Shown: positions 1-11,891, counted from the first letter of the stretch. The stretch: DNA of 64,000 nt from Callipepla californica brunnescens (GCA_023055505.1 JALIRH010000108.1:992001-1056000); one strand, 5' to 3'. Notes: generated from the letters alone by a model not told the origin. Made by a program: numbers and translations.

Positions 1-1219
1 AACCAGCCTCTCTGATACACCTTTCTCCAGCACCACAGAGCTGAGAGGCCGCCGGCGGCGCGGGAATCCAAACTGCCGCCACTCTGTTCCCATGGCTGTG
101 TACATGATTGTCCTTCCCTCCTGCTGCTGCAGGGCCAGCTCCCGGGCTGCAGAAAAAGGCAGAGGGGATGGCTGGCAGGGAAGAAGCTCTCTTCTGAAGC
201 CCCAGGGGCCTCCAGGAAGGAGCCATTCCCAGGAGGGCTCCACACAGCTGCCTACAGACCTTCCTGGAGGATGTTGAAGAAGATCTCTCGGTTGGTGCCC
301 AGTGCCGTGAAGGTGACGGACTCCCAGGCAGTTCCTGTGTTCAGGTCAATCATCTGCCTCTCCCGGTTGCGCTCAATGCGAATCCACTTCCTCTGATACC
401 TGGAACAAGGATGAAGGATGGAGCCTACCTCCAGCCACAAGGAACAGCTCACACTCAGCACACAACCAAGTGCAAGTTTCAGCTGCTGCCTTTCACCTCT
501 CAGCCAAATCAGCCAGGGATGGTGCTGTCCTCTGTCCCTAGAGCAGGCATGGTGGGGACTTGAGCTCAGCAAGGGGAACTCAGAGCTAACACATCCAATA
601 TTGGCTAGGCACAGTAGGGTGGGATAAATCTAGGGGACCATTACCAGTTGTCTGCACCCATACAGAAGACATAGCATGGGTCACATGTCAAGGGGAACAT
701 TCACATCAGATGAAAATGCAATTTCACATTGGTGCAGACAAACTCCCTAAGCTACTCCCAACCCCCTCTCTTAATTCCGACCCCACAAGGAGGTAGAATT
801 CTCTCCACTACCTCTAGAAGCCCTACAAACTGGACTTTCCTTATCAAAATGAGGGCAAACCCACAGATTGCTTTTCCCTCTCCTTCCAATCTTCCTTACC
901 AGATGAAATGGTTTCCAGGGCTGGGAACAAAGTCAAACTTGGTGCTGACGCGCCCACTCTCATGCTGCAGGTATGAGGTCTCAACACTCAGGTGCTGCGT
1001 GTGCTTGGCATGGTGTGAGATCCAGTTCAGCAGCCATTGGTAGCTCTTATCCTTGCTGGGCACCTCCAAGGTGATCATATAGTGGCGTCTGAAAGCCACC
1101 AGCCCAAACTGAGCCCCTTTCCGAGCAAGTGCCATGGCTGTGCCCACCCCAACGAGGCCAAAGCCAGCCCCAAAGTAGGGGTTGTCCTTCAGTGCCACAA
1201 CAAAGTCAGAAAACGGCAT
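1..1219 (-). CDS. BCS1L: BCS1L, mitochondrial complex III assembly AAA chaperone (5' part, runs off window)
   Basis: BCS1L is the AAA protein of the mitochondrial inner membrane that inserts the Rieske iron-sulfur protein into respiratory complex III. Three coding exons are seen on the minus strand: 900-1219, 260-399 and 1-146, the last continuing outside the window. The phases join cleanly (TG|G, then G|CC) and give the first 202 residues; the family is about 420 aa. The start MPFSDF, the hydrophobic N-terminal segment around [15 protein letters not shown], and the blocks [16 protein letters not shown] and [10 protein letters not shown] are characteristic of BCS1 N-terminal domains. The AAA ATPase domain lies beyond base 1. 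An acceptor at 1274-1275 puts 54 nt of 5' UTR in the same exon as the ATG. The donor of the second coding exon (G|GTCTGT at 259) is weak. The gene is head to head with ZNF142. Confidence 0.96.
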
Positions 1220-1680
1220 CGTGGGAGGTTAACGCGCTCCTTTCCACAGCATCTCCACGCTCTGTCAACCAACCTGTGCGGGCAGAGAAAAGAATGGGGA
1301 AAGACTGAACGATGGAGCAATGCAGTGCAGCAGCAGAGGACAAGATGGGCAGCCTGCAGCCGCCTGGCCTTTAACGCAGCCTCTCCTCAAAGCATCCGTT
1401 GCTTCTACCACCACAAGAATCCCCGCATTGCCGGCTGAGTCTGTAACCCCAGAGGGGAGACCCGAGGGGAGCGGTGTTCCCCTATCACAAAGCAGAGGGG
1501 CTGAGGCCCCGTCCCCGGGGGCACAGCAGCAGGAGGGCTCGAAGGCCACCCACGGTACTCTCCTTCCTCTCCCTCTGGGCAAAGACGCTCACCCTCAGTC
1601 CCCCAAGCTCACGGACCGCCCGTTCGGACACTGAGCCGAGACCCACACCCCACGCCAGGCGCGACCCGCCGACCCTCACC

Positions 1681-1735
1681 TCCGAGCCGCTCTCCCCGGC
1701 GCCGCGCCGCTCTCTATGGTTCCTCCCGCACTTCC
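1681..1735 (-). other. BCS1L: Probable non-coding first exon of BCS1L
   Basis: On the minus strand a good donor, CTCGGAG|GTGAGG, ends at base 1680/1681. The matching acceptor, a pyrimidine-rich tract ending CGCACAG, lies at 1274-1275 just upstream of the coding start. This defines a short GC-rich untranslated exon of about 50 nt. Its 5' end is not visible in the sequence; it is placed next to the ETS motifs at 1731-1743 by inference. Confidence 0.45.
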
Positions 1736-1842
1736 GCTTCCGGCGGCTCCCGGCGCTCACCCACCGAGCGGGGCTGGAGCGGGGGAGGCGGCGGCGCTCT
1801 GTGCTGCGGGTACCATAGAGATGCGCTGGGCCGGACCTGCAG
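1681..1842. promoter_or_regulatory. Bidirectional BCS1L/ZNF142 promoter
   Basis: This GC- and CpG-rich segment lies between the divergent first exons of BCS1L (-) and ZNF142 (+). It has no TATA box. Two overlapping ETS/GABP-type motifs sit at 1731-1743 (CTTCCGCTTCCGG), a common core of TATA-less promoters for mitochondrial and housekeeping genes. A donor CTGCAG|GTGCGA at 1842/1843 pairs with an acceptor at 2064-2065, so a first untranslated ZNF142 exon ends at 1842. Transcription start positions are inferred. Confidence 0.7.
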
Positions 1843-2115
1843 GTGCGAGAGGGGGCGATGGGGGGGGGCACAGCTGAGGCGTAGTGGGGGGAACTGGGAC
1901 ACGTGCTCTGAGTCGGGCCTGAGCCCCCGCGCTGCTCCAGGGCTGAGGATGAGGTGTCCTGGCGGGCTGCGGGCCCTGTGTGAGGCTCCTGCGGACAGGT
2001 GGTGCTGAGGCCTTTGCTTCACCCCACGGAATCTCGCGTAATTCGGTCTCGTTCTTGTCTTCCAGAGCCAGGGAACCCGCGTGCCCCGTGTCCGGCTCTG
2101 AGTAAGGGGCGATGA
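1821..2115 (+). other. Upstream ORF in the ZNF142 leader, stop overlapping the main start
   Basis: In the spliced leader (first exon to 1842, second exon from 2066), an upstream ATG at 1821-1823 opens a 23-codon frame that ends at TGA 2113-2115. That stop shares three bases with the ZNF142 ATG at 2112-2114, forming ATGA. Both ATGs have G at -3. Such an overlap could couple termination of the short peptide to initiation of ZNF142, or reduce its translation. It depends on transcription starting upstream of 1821 and on the inferred splice. Confidence 0.5.
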
Positions 2116-5100
2116 GCGCAGAAGTGTCCGCACCTGGGGCTGCAGGCGAGGAGATGGAGGCCCTGTGTTCCGAGCTGCTCCTGCCCTCCCCAGGGGCAGT
2201 GGGAGCAGCAGGGGCAGTTGGAAGCCCTACTGCCACAGCTGGGGCTGCCCCGCTGCCCGTCAGTCAGGAGCTGGTGCTGGCAGAGGCGTCGTTGCCCGGG
2301 GAAGGGGCTGCGGCTGAAGGAAGCGACGTAGAAATCTTCATTGAGGCTGTGGCTGGCGATGTGACGCTGAGCAGTGCGGCCAGTGGCACCGGTACCGGGT
2401 TTGGGGAGGGTGGTATGGATGCTTCAATGCTGAGTAGTGGGACGGGGGTCAGCTGGGACCTGTACCTTCTGGTCAGCACCCTGGGGATGTCACGGTGCCC
2501 ATGTGTTGCTGAGCCTGTGTGCATTGTGATCAGATGCTGCTCACTATGAGTTTGGCACAAGGTGGGGAGGAATGGCCCAAGGAGCTAGCCGTGGGATTGC
2601 TCTGGGCCTTTGGGAGGATGCATCTCCTAGCACACTGCCCAGCCTGGGGCATCCTGCTAGACAGAAAGCTACGTAGCATTAGCAGTGCCTTGGAGCTGCT
2701 AAGGGACAGACCCGCTCAGTGTGGTCACCTGCAGTGTGGCATGGAATACCCAGGGCAGGGAGAGGACTGTCGTTCTCAAAGTTGTAGTTCATGATGACAT
2801 AATTTTATTGTCCTTGTCCAGAGCTGGAACTGAAACACCAGTCCCAAGCTCTGGGCCTAGTGAAAGCCCTTTTTCACGCTCATCCTTGCTCTGTGCAGAA
2901 GTGCTGGTCAAAGTAGTGGAGCTGTATTTCTGCGAGAGGTGCGGCCAGAGCTTCCCAGAGGCTTCCTTGCTGTCCCAGCACGAGTGCCTGCTACTGCCAC
3001 CACCAGAGCACCTGCAGCTACCTGGAGTGCTGCCAGCACCCACCAAAGAGGGACAGAATGAGCCAGGGGACTCAGAACCACCAGTAGTGAGTGTGCCAGA
3101 GGGCTCAGCTTTCGAGTGCCTGCTGTGCCCCATCTGCCAGGAGGCTTTTGCACAGCCTGCTGAGCTCAAGGAGCACTTCAAGACCCACCGTGGCCCACAG
3201 GGAGCTCTGCCTTGTCCTGAGAAGGGCTGCTGCTTTTCAACAGAGGACCGCAAGCAGCTGCGCAGCCACCTGCGCCGCCTGCATGGGGCTTCTCCTGTGT
3301 CCTGCACCTACCGAGCCTGCCCCTTGCTCTTCCCCAGCCGTCCAGCCATGGAGCAGCACCACCGCACCCACTTCCCCTTCCACTGTGGCCACTGTGATTT
3401 TGTCACGGCCAACGCCAAGCTCTTCTGGCAGCACAGGAAGGGCCATATCACTGAGACATCTGTGATGAGCAGCACCCCTGGCTCAGCTCCCCTCAAACAG
3501 ATCTGCGTTCTGCCATCAGGTATAGCTGAGTTTGTTGGAAACCCAAGCTGGGTCAGGAGCTGTGGGTGTTGCAGGGGCTGGGTTTAGAGTTAAAGCTGTG
3601 GGAAGTGAGGGCAAAGCTGTGCTGCTGGGGGTCTGGAGAGCCAAGTGGTCCAGTAGCACAGTGCCCTAGAAAGCCATGAGACTTTTTATTTGTGTGGGAG
3701 AGGGGTGGTGGCTGCTTCCCACCTGCAGCATCACGTTTTCTGTCTTTCTCCCCTGACACAGAAGGACAGAAAGAGGCAGAGAATTGCCACCCTGACTGGG
3801 AAGCCACCTCAGAAGAAACGAGGTCAGTGAGGCCCTCAGGCACTGGGGAGAGCTCCTTAGAGGATGTGAAAGCAGCTGCCAGAGAAGAGGACTCAGAGAG
3901 TGATGAGGACGAGTCACTGGAGGAGGATGGAGAGAGCCCCTGTGAGGGTGAGGCCAAAGAGAATGAGAAGGAGGCTCCTGACAAAGCCAAGGTGACCTGG
4001 GCTCAGCACTTCAAAGGTACGATTGTGAGGCTGTGCTGAGAGATGCTTGGCCCTATTGCTTATGAGCAAGCAGTGCAATATAAGAGGTCCTGTGCCATCC
4101 AGCAGTCTATTTGCCCGTTAGGTGCAATCTTTCTCTCCTCTTGCTGAGCCTGAGCTTCTGCCATGCTTAGGCAGAAGCAGGGGCTGTTTGGCTCTGGGGA
4201 CAAAAAACAGATCTGATTTAGGCTACGCTGTATTGCTTCTGTAAGTGTTGAGCTGGAAAGAGCCCACACTAACCGTGCTGGTTGGGGATGGTCCCTGCAG
4301 ATACCTGGCTGCTGTGTGGCTGTGATAAGCCCCTGCTCCAGCACAGTGGGATCAGGAAGGGAATGTCTGCCTGTGCTTGTGTTCTTTCTCTTTCTTGCTG
4401 ACAGCTCTTCCTTTGCTCTCACAGGAGATGTGGCAGAGGGCTCAGAGTACATCTACAAAACCCACATGTGCCCCGAATGCAAGCGGTGCTTCAAGAAGCG
4501 GACACACCTGGTGGAGCACCTCCACCTGCACTTCCCTGACCCCAGCCTGCAGTGCCCAAACTGCCACAAGTATTTCACCAGTAAAAGCAAGCTGAAAATC
4601 CACATGATGCGGGAGACAGGAGAGAAGGCACACCGCTGCCCACTCTGCCACTACAGCTCGGTGGAGAAGAATGCCCTCAACCGCCACATGGCCAGCATGC
4701 ACGAGGACATTTCCAACTTCTACTCTGATGTCTACTCCTGCCCCGTCTGTGAGGAGAAGTTTCGCCTCAGCCAGGCCCTCAAAGAGCACTTGAAGACTCA
4801 CAAAACTGAACCCAAGAGGCTGAGCTGCTTCCAAGGGGGCTGTGACTACTGTGCGGAGGACAGGAAGGAATTTGTCCGCCACCTCAAGGATGCTCACGGC
4901 ATCAAGGCGGTGGAGTGCAAGTACCATGCCTGCTCACTGCTCTTTGGCACAGCTGAGGCCATGGAGGCTCACCGGAAAACCCACTATGCCTTTCACTGCC
5001 AGCAGTGCGACTTCATCTGCTCCAACAAGCATGTTTTCCGCAAACATAAGAAGCAGGGGCACCCAGGCAGTGAGCAGCTCCAGTGCAGCTTCTGTCCCTA

Positions 5101-8100
5101 TGCCACCTTCAACCCTGTGGAGTATCACGACCACGTGGGCAAGATGCATGCCAATGAGAAGATCCACAAATGCACCGAGTGTGCCTTTGCTACTGCGCAC
5201 AAGCGGGTGCTCATCCGGCACATGCTGCTGCACACAGGTGGGTGTCTGCTACCTGGAGCTGAGCTGGGACATCGGTTTGTGCTCATTCTGGAGGTCACAG
5301 AGGGCTGGGTCAGGATTCCTTGGTCCCGTTGATGGCTCTGCCACCCACCAATCCCTGGTCTTGTTTGGCTGAAGTCATGATGCGTCCCCATCCCTGCTGT
5401 TACCCTAAGCTCCTGCTGAGCTGGTTACCCTCAGGGGAAGGCTGCCATATCTGGTTATTTTACTGAGAACATTTCTCTTTCCTCTGTAGGAGAGAAGCCT
5501 CACAAGTGCGAGCTGTGCGACTTCACTTGCCGTGATGTGAGCTACCTGTCCAAGCACATGCTGACTCATTCCAACGACAAGAACTTCATGTGCACTGAGT
5601 GTGGGTACATCACCAAGTGGAAGCACTACCTGAATGTCCACATGCGCAAGCACACCGGCGATCTTCGGTACTACCCCCGGGCCGGTTGGCCTGGCAGCAT
5701 TGTTAGGGTTCCCCAGATCCTGCTACAGGAGTCTGCTGCTCTTGACTGCGTCTGTTGCCTGCCCTGTGTGGCACACAATAAATGCAGTCTTTGAGCTTGC
5801 AGGTTGTTGTCATTTGTAGTGCTGTGGAGGCAAAGGCATCTTGGGTTCCTCAGAGCCATCAGGACATTAGTGCAGCTCTAAACTTGGGTTCTTGCATTCT
5901 GCTTATGCTTTTGTGCCAGAGCCATTTTGGGCTTGTGCAGTATGCTGCCAAAAAATGTTTTTATTTCTGCACTATCACCTTACTATCCTGAGGGTCTTTT
6001 CTGCTTCCAAGGATGCTGGAGGTGTTTCTGCTGTGAAGCATGTGTCAGGAGTGACAGGGTCACTTTCTGGGATACCCAGGGACTTTTTATCTCCCATCCC
6101 CAGGTTGGGGATATAAAGTGCCAGCAGTGCCAAGGGGTGTAACGGAGGGATTGCTTGTGGTTTGAGCTGCCCAAATTGCAAAGGTCAGACCTATGAGCAC
6201 CCCTTCCCCAGGTTTTTGAGATGAGGAGGCAGAGCTCTGTATGTCTGGCAGGGTTCAGCTGTTCTGGTTCCCCATACTGCCTGACCTGTTCTGCTTTTCC
6301 CACAGGTACCAGTGCAACCAGTGCTCGTACCGGTGCCACCGTGCGGACCAGCTGAGCAGCCACAAGCTGCGGCACCAAGGCAAAAGCCTCATCTGTGAGG
6401 TGTGTGGCTTTGCCTGCAAGCGCAAGTACGAGCTGCAGAAGCACATGCAGGCAAAGCACTCGCAGAACTACCAAGTGCCCATCTTCCAGTGCCAGTACTG
6501 TGCCTACCAGACCAAATACAAGCAGGCATTGCTGAACCACGAGAACTGCAAGCACACCAAGCAAAAGGAGTTTCGCTGCGCCCTTTGCTCTTACTGCACC
6601 TTCAGCAACACCAGCCTCTTCTTCCACAAGCGCAAGATTCACGGTTATGTGCCTGGTGACAAGGACTGGCTGGAAAACTATGCCAGCAAGGAGCTGGAGA
6701 TCAGCTCATCTGAGGCACTCTTTGGCTACGAGCTCGGTGCATCCCTGCGTGTGGATGGCAGCTCCCCCTTCTCTAGCAAGGAGCAGTGGGCAAGGGTGAA
6801 ACCGTCCCAGCTGGAGTCCCAGGGGGAAGAGGGCTGCCAGCAAGCATTCATGGTGCCCCTTCTTGGGCAGGACACTGCTCCACCTGAGGGCAGCAATAAG
6901 ACTCAGACAGCTGTAGGCAAGGGGGAGCAGAGCTGCACTATCGATGACAGTACTCAGAGTGATGCTGCTGCAGGCCCAGCTGAGCTCATCACTTCTGAGG
7001 ATGTGGCAGAGAGCTGCACGTTGCACTTGGAGACAGTGAATGTCTCGTCTGATCCCATCCTGGAGCATTTGACTGGAGATACGTGCATGGCACAGCCGGA
7101 GAGCATGGAAATGCTGTCCTCCAAGGAGCCTCCTGCAGCCTATGAGATGCTGGGCTCCCAGGATGACCTTGGCTTGGAGGACAATGACAGTGCGCTCGAA
7201 GACATCCCAGACTATAAGGAAGAGGAGGCAGATGTACACAAGGATGAGGTGTTGAGGCTGGAGGACAGTGCAGCAGTAGGTGCCAGCCACGAAAGTGACA
7301 CCGTAAGAGAGGCCACAGGCCACCTTGAGGGGTCATGTTCAGACCACAGCAGGCTGGATGCAGGCCCAGAGTTGAGAGAGACCAGCCAAGGTGAAGCAGC
7401 AGAGGCCTGGCTCAGCGTACTGAAGACAGCCGAACAAAGCCATCCGCCTGTCTCAGAGGATGCGGCCACCTCCAGCGATGACACCGGGAGCAGTTCTGAG
7501 TCCGTGCTGAAGGCGCTGCGGAAGCAGGACAAGGAGCAGGCGGAGACGCTGGTGCTGCAAGGAAGAGTCCAGATGTTGGTGGTGCAGTCAGACAGTCAGA
7601 TTTTTAAGTGTGAAAAATGTTCTTATGTCACACGGAAGGAGAGGTCCATGTCCCTGCACTCCAAAGCCAGCTGCCAGAGACACCGCACCCCACTCGTTTG
7701 CCGTGAGTGCGGTGCCAGCTTTAAGCAGCAAAGGGGGCTCAACACCCACCTCCTCAAAAAATGCCCAGTCCTCCTGAAGAAGAACAGGGTCCTCAAACCA
7801 GCTGTTGTGGAGGCAGCTGGATCGCAGCAGCTAGGTGATAATGGTGCAGAAACAGCAGAGAGCGATAGGGGAGGCATGGAGGAGCCTGGACATCCTGAGT
7901 CCCCCTGGAAAGCTGAAATGATGCCTGATAAAATGCAGGAATTGGATGGTCCCTTTGCTGGGGAACAGGTGTCAGGCTGTCCTTCCCCTGAGAAGTCTCT
8001 CCCTGGTGACAGCGCAGAGGTGGGAGAAGAGCCCTCGCAGCAAGGGGCTGGAGCCGAGGCAAGCAGAACAGAGTGTCCCTTGCAGCCTGGGAAGCCCTCT

Positions 8101-11064
8101 GAGAAATACCGTCTGGAGGGTGGGAAGCTGCACTGCAACTCCTGCTCCTTCGTGTGCTCCCGCGTCTCCACCATCACCTCTCACGTGGAGGATGGCTGCC
8201 GCAGCCTGGAACAATTCTGGTGCTCACTGTGCCCTGAAGCCTTTCGCTCCCAGCGAGCCCTGAAGAGCCACTGTGCCGAGAAGCACCTCCTGCACCCTGA
8301 GGAGGACAGGCCCCACAGCACCCAGCTCCCGGGGGAGGACCCAGCCAGCACTGAGATGGGGCAGCCCGCTGACCCTATGCCACACACAACCCCCCCGAAA
8401 GCCACCCTGCCTAAACAGCGGCGTTTCACCTGCCCCACCTGCCCATTCACCTGCCACCAGGAGCGGGCCATGAAGACGCACAAAAAGAGGGGCTGCGTGG
8501 TGCTGGGTGAGTTCCGCTGTGCCTCCTGCCCCTTCACCTCCAAAGTGGCCAAAGCCCTGCGGCTGCACCGCAAGCTGCACCGCAAGCACTACAGCAAGCG
8601 GCCGCAGCTGCAGTGCCGCCAGTGTGAGTTCACCTGCAAGCAAGCCCGCTGCCTGCGGCAGCACGTGCGCATCAAGCACGAGGGGGTGAAGCCCCACAAG
8701 TGCCTGTACTGCGAGTTCAGCACCACGCGGCGGTACCGCCTGGAGGCCCACCAATCCCTGCACACCGGCGTGGGCCGCATCGCCTGCGGCATCTGCAGCC
8801 AGACCTTCGGCACCAACTCCAAGCTGCGCATACACCGCCTGCGGGTGCACGAGAAGACGCCCACCCACTTCTGCCCGCTGTGCGACTACAGCAGCTACCT
8901 GCAGAACGACATCACCCGCCACGTCAACAGCTGCCACCGTGGCGAGCTCAACTTCGGCTGCTCCCGCTGCGAGGCGCGGTTCAGCTCCGAGACGGCCCTC
9001 AAGCAGCATGTCCTGCGGCGGCACGAGGAGAAGGTGTCCTACGGCTGCCCGCAGTGCGGCTTCGTGTGCCACAGTGAAGCCACGCTCAAGTGCCATGTGC
9101 AGAAGCAGCACCCGCACCTGGAGTGCGGCACCTGCAAGGAGAGCTTTCCCAGTCGGGATGCTCTGGAGGAGCACAAGAAGCAGCACTTCAGCCATCGCTG
9201 CGAGCTGTGCAGCTTCGCCTCCAAGGAGCGGCAGCAGCTGGTGCGGCATTACGTGGAGAGCCACGAGCCAGCTGCCCCCCAGGACAGACCCCTGCAGTGC
9301 CCCTTCTGTGACTTCGCCTGCTGCCACCAGCTCGTCTTCGACCAGCACATGAAGGGCCATGGGGGCACGCGCATCTACAAGTGCTCCGACTGTGAGTACA
9401 CCACCAAGAACAGGCAGAAGATCACCTGGCACATACGCATCCACACCGGCGAGAAGCCCTACAAGTGCCACCTCTGCAAGTACACCTGCGCTGACCCATC
9501 ACGTCTCAAGGTGAGCATCCTCCTTGGCGGTGGCTCAGGAGATGCATGGAGGTTTGGAGAAGAAGAAACTCACACAGAGAGGTTTTGTCCTCTCTGCTCT
9601 TTCCCAGGTTTTGTATGGGGATAGGCAGGCTGATGGTACTGACACAGGGCAGTGTGATGCTGGGGGATGGCGGCTGCATGTTCTTTCTGCTCCGCTTTGT
9701 AGGTGATTATCATCCTCTCACACCATAAAGGGCCTTTCCTAGAACAAGAGTCACGCATGGGGTAATGGAAGGAAAATGGCCTGTCTTTACTAAAAGAGGT
9801 ATCGACTTTTTTAATAGCTGAGCTGGCTCCTTTGGGGCCACCTGGGTGAGGCTGCCATGATGCACTCAGCTCAGGGCTAGCGCTGCTGGTCTGTTTTCAA
9901 TCTGAGCTGTGCCCTCAGTGCCAAACTAGGAAGAAAATCCTGTGTCCTGAGATGCTGTGCTCAGCAGTAGCAGGGTCTGATTCTGACCCTTCTGTGGGAC
10001 ACCGTGTGGTCAGGCTCCCATACAGCCCTCCTGGCTACTCACAATTACGGAGATGCCAGACTTGCTCCTGAGCCCCATGCATCACACGGCCCTGTGTGCC
10101 CCTCAGGTAGGTGATATAGCCTTGTCCTGACCATGCCCCATGTTTCTCTGCCCAGTACCACATGCGGATCCACAAGGAGGAGCGCAAATACCTCTGCCCA
10201 GACTGTGGCTACAAGTGCAAGTGGGTGAATCAGCTCAAGTACCACATGACGAAGCACACAGGTGAGTGTGGCCATGGGACACCTCCAGCACTGCTGGCAG
10301 GGCAGGGCTATGGGGCTGCATAAATCCAACTTCACACTGTTCAGTATGGGTGGGGACAATGCCCTGGAGCTGCACCCCAACGCTGGGAAGATGAGAGGAA
10401 AAGTGGGGTGACACGGACCCCAGGGGCCACGTGGTGCCTTGGACATAGGGGAGCCTTAGGGTGCACTGAGTATAGGGTGTAGGGAAGGTCCCCGGGATCA
10501 TTATGGGGATGATGAGACCCCATGGAAAGGCTGCAGGAGACAGATGCTATCCCCTTTGCCACAGGGCTGAAGCCATACCGCTGCGACGAGTGCGAGTACC
10601 GCACGAACCGTGCGGATGCACTGCGGGTGCACAAGGAGACGCGCCACCGGGAGGCACGCTCCTTCATCTGCGAGCAGTGCGGCAAGGCCTTCAAGACCCG
10701 CTTCCTCCTCAAGACCCACCTGAAGAAACACAGCGAGGAGAAGCCGTACGTCTGCAACGCCTGCGGGCGGGCTTTCCGCTGGGCGGCCGGCCTGCGGCAC
10801 CATTACCTCACCCACACCAACGAGCACCCCTTCTTCTGCCGCTACTGCCCCTACAAGGCCAAGCAGAAGTTCCAGGTCATCAAACACATCCAGCGACACC
10901 ACCCTGAGCGTGGGGCCGGCGACCCCAGCCAAGGGGTGGGCAAGGACCCCAGCACACCCACTGTCCACCTCCACGCTGTGCAGAGGGAGGGCCCGGCTAC
11001 GGGGCCACCAGCACCTCAGCAGGAGGGAGAGTGCCTCACAGAGAAGGACAGCGTCTCCCAGTGA
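2112..11064 (+). CDS. ZNF142: ZNF142, giant C2H2 zinc-finger protein
   Basis: ZNF142 is a KRAB-less nuclear protein with many C2H2 fingers, probably a DNA-binding regulator; its human counterpart is linked to a neurodevelopmental disorder. Coding exons: 2112-2412, 2824-3519, 3762-4016, 4425-5237, 5490-5667, 6306-9510, 10156-10261 and 10565-11064 (TGA). They sum to 6054 nt, or 2017 aa, and all phases match. About 42 fingers are visible. Five, some imperfect, are in exon 2824-3519. Eleven are in 4425-5667 and four open the 3.2-kb exon. After an acidic Ser/Glu-rich linker (about residues 865-1178), 17 more follow, and five lie in the last two exons. Blocks such as MCPECKRCFKKRTHLVEHLH and the QGVGKDP tail identify the family. 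Exon 3762-4016 is strongly acidic. The first donor (GGTG|GTATGG at 2413) is my best choice among alternatives. The start has G at -3 and matches the family N-terminus. Confidence 0.95.
5777..5782 (+). promoter_or_regulatory. Candidate intronic poly(A) signal in ZNF142
   Basis: A canonical AATAAA lies 110 nt into the ZNF142 intron that begins at 5668. It is followed within about 20-50 nt by a GT-rich stretch (GGTTGTTGTCATTTGTAGTG at 5802-5821) typical of downstream elements. The reading frame of the preceding exon stays open through the intron to TGA 5792-5794. Use of this site would give a protein ending after about the sixteenth finger. No transcript evidence is available here. Confidence 0.4.
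9511..10155 (+). other. ZNF142 intron before the penultimate exon, no further feature seen
   Basis: This 645-nt intron runs from donor AAG|GTGAGC to acceptor TGCCCAG. I see no repeat, RNA gene or additional exon in it. Confidence 0.7.
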
Positions 11065-11082
11065 GTCCTGGCAGCTGCAGAG

Positions 11083-11122
11083 ATGTATGTGTGTGTGTAT
11101 AGGCATATATGTATATGGGATG
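11083..11122 (+). repeat. TG/TA-rich microsatellite in the ZNF142 3' UTR
   Basis: A short alternating TG then TA tract lies just after the ZNF142 stop codon (GTGTGTGTGTATAGGCATAT and following). No canonical AATAAA or ATTAAA for ZNF142 was seen between its stop at 11064 and the PLCD4 3' end; a TATAAA variant lies near 11138. Confidence 0.7.
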
Positions 11123-11378
11123 TAAGATATGCAGCTGTATAAAAGGAATCTCTTGGCTCCTTCTGGTCCCGTTTCTTTGGGCTGTTTGGGGTCCTTCTAA
11201 CTGCACTGGGGAACAGGGTGATGGGAACTGTGCGACAACTCCAGCTGGAAGCCTTCTTTGTATATGTGTGAGCCTGGAAGCAGGGGTACACAGCAAAGGG
11301 CGGTGTCTGCACGGAGAAATCACAAACCCCAGTCCCTGTACCAAATACCCAGACCGCTCACTGCCTGTCACTGAACAA

Positions 11379-11384
11379 TTTATT
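11379..11384 (-). promoter_or_regulatory. PLCD4: PLCD4 poly(A) signal
   Basis: TTTATT on the plus strand reads AATAAA on the minus strand, 508 nt downstream of the PLCD4 stop codon. It is the first canonical signal after that stop and is the likely 3' end of the PLCD4 message, about 300 nt from the convergent ZNF142 stop. Confidence 0.65.
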
Positions 11385-11891
11385 GGGTTGCTTACATAGA
11401 AAGGACATGACAAGGGTAAGTAACATGGCACTGGGCAGGAGCACCACTGTGGCTGTGCAGGTCAGGGACTCTGACTGGCTCTGTTGGGTCCAGGGGCAGT
11501 GAGTTCTGGCTCCTCTCCCAACTCTGCCTGAAGTTTGCTCTGCTCCAGCCTTGCTCCCCTGGCTTTGGGGACCAGCCCCATGCACCAGCTCTCCTCCTCT
11601 TTGTGGCCGGGGCCAGCTGTACACGAAGAGACACACACCAGCACAGACCCCATACAAGTGTCTGGGAAGGGAGGGCAGGAGGCAGCATCCCAAACCTGGC
11701 ATGGAGACATCACTGCCTTTTCCCAGCTCCCAAAGGTCACCACAGAAGGGGCACAGCAGCAACGACGACACAAAGACTACACAAACAGACTGACTACAAG
11801 GTGATGTGGTTGGCTCTGTGGCCACAACTGCATGGGGCCAAAACCAGGCCAGCCCTATGGCTTCTATCCAGGTCCCTCTGGCACCGTGGGT

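Noticed and set aside
8224..9471. A 415-codon minus-strand frame across ZNF142
   Set aside because: It mirrors the zinc-finger exon, and its Leu/Ala/Val-rich composition comes from the codon bias of repeated fingers.
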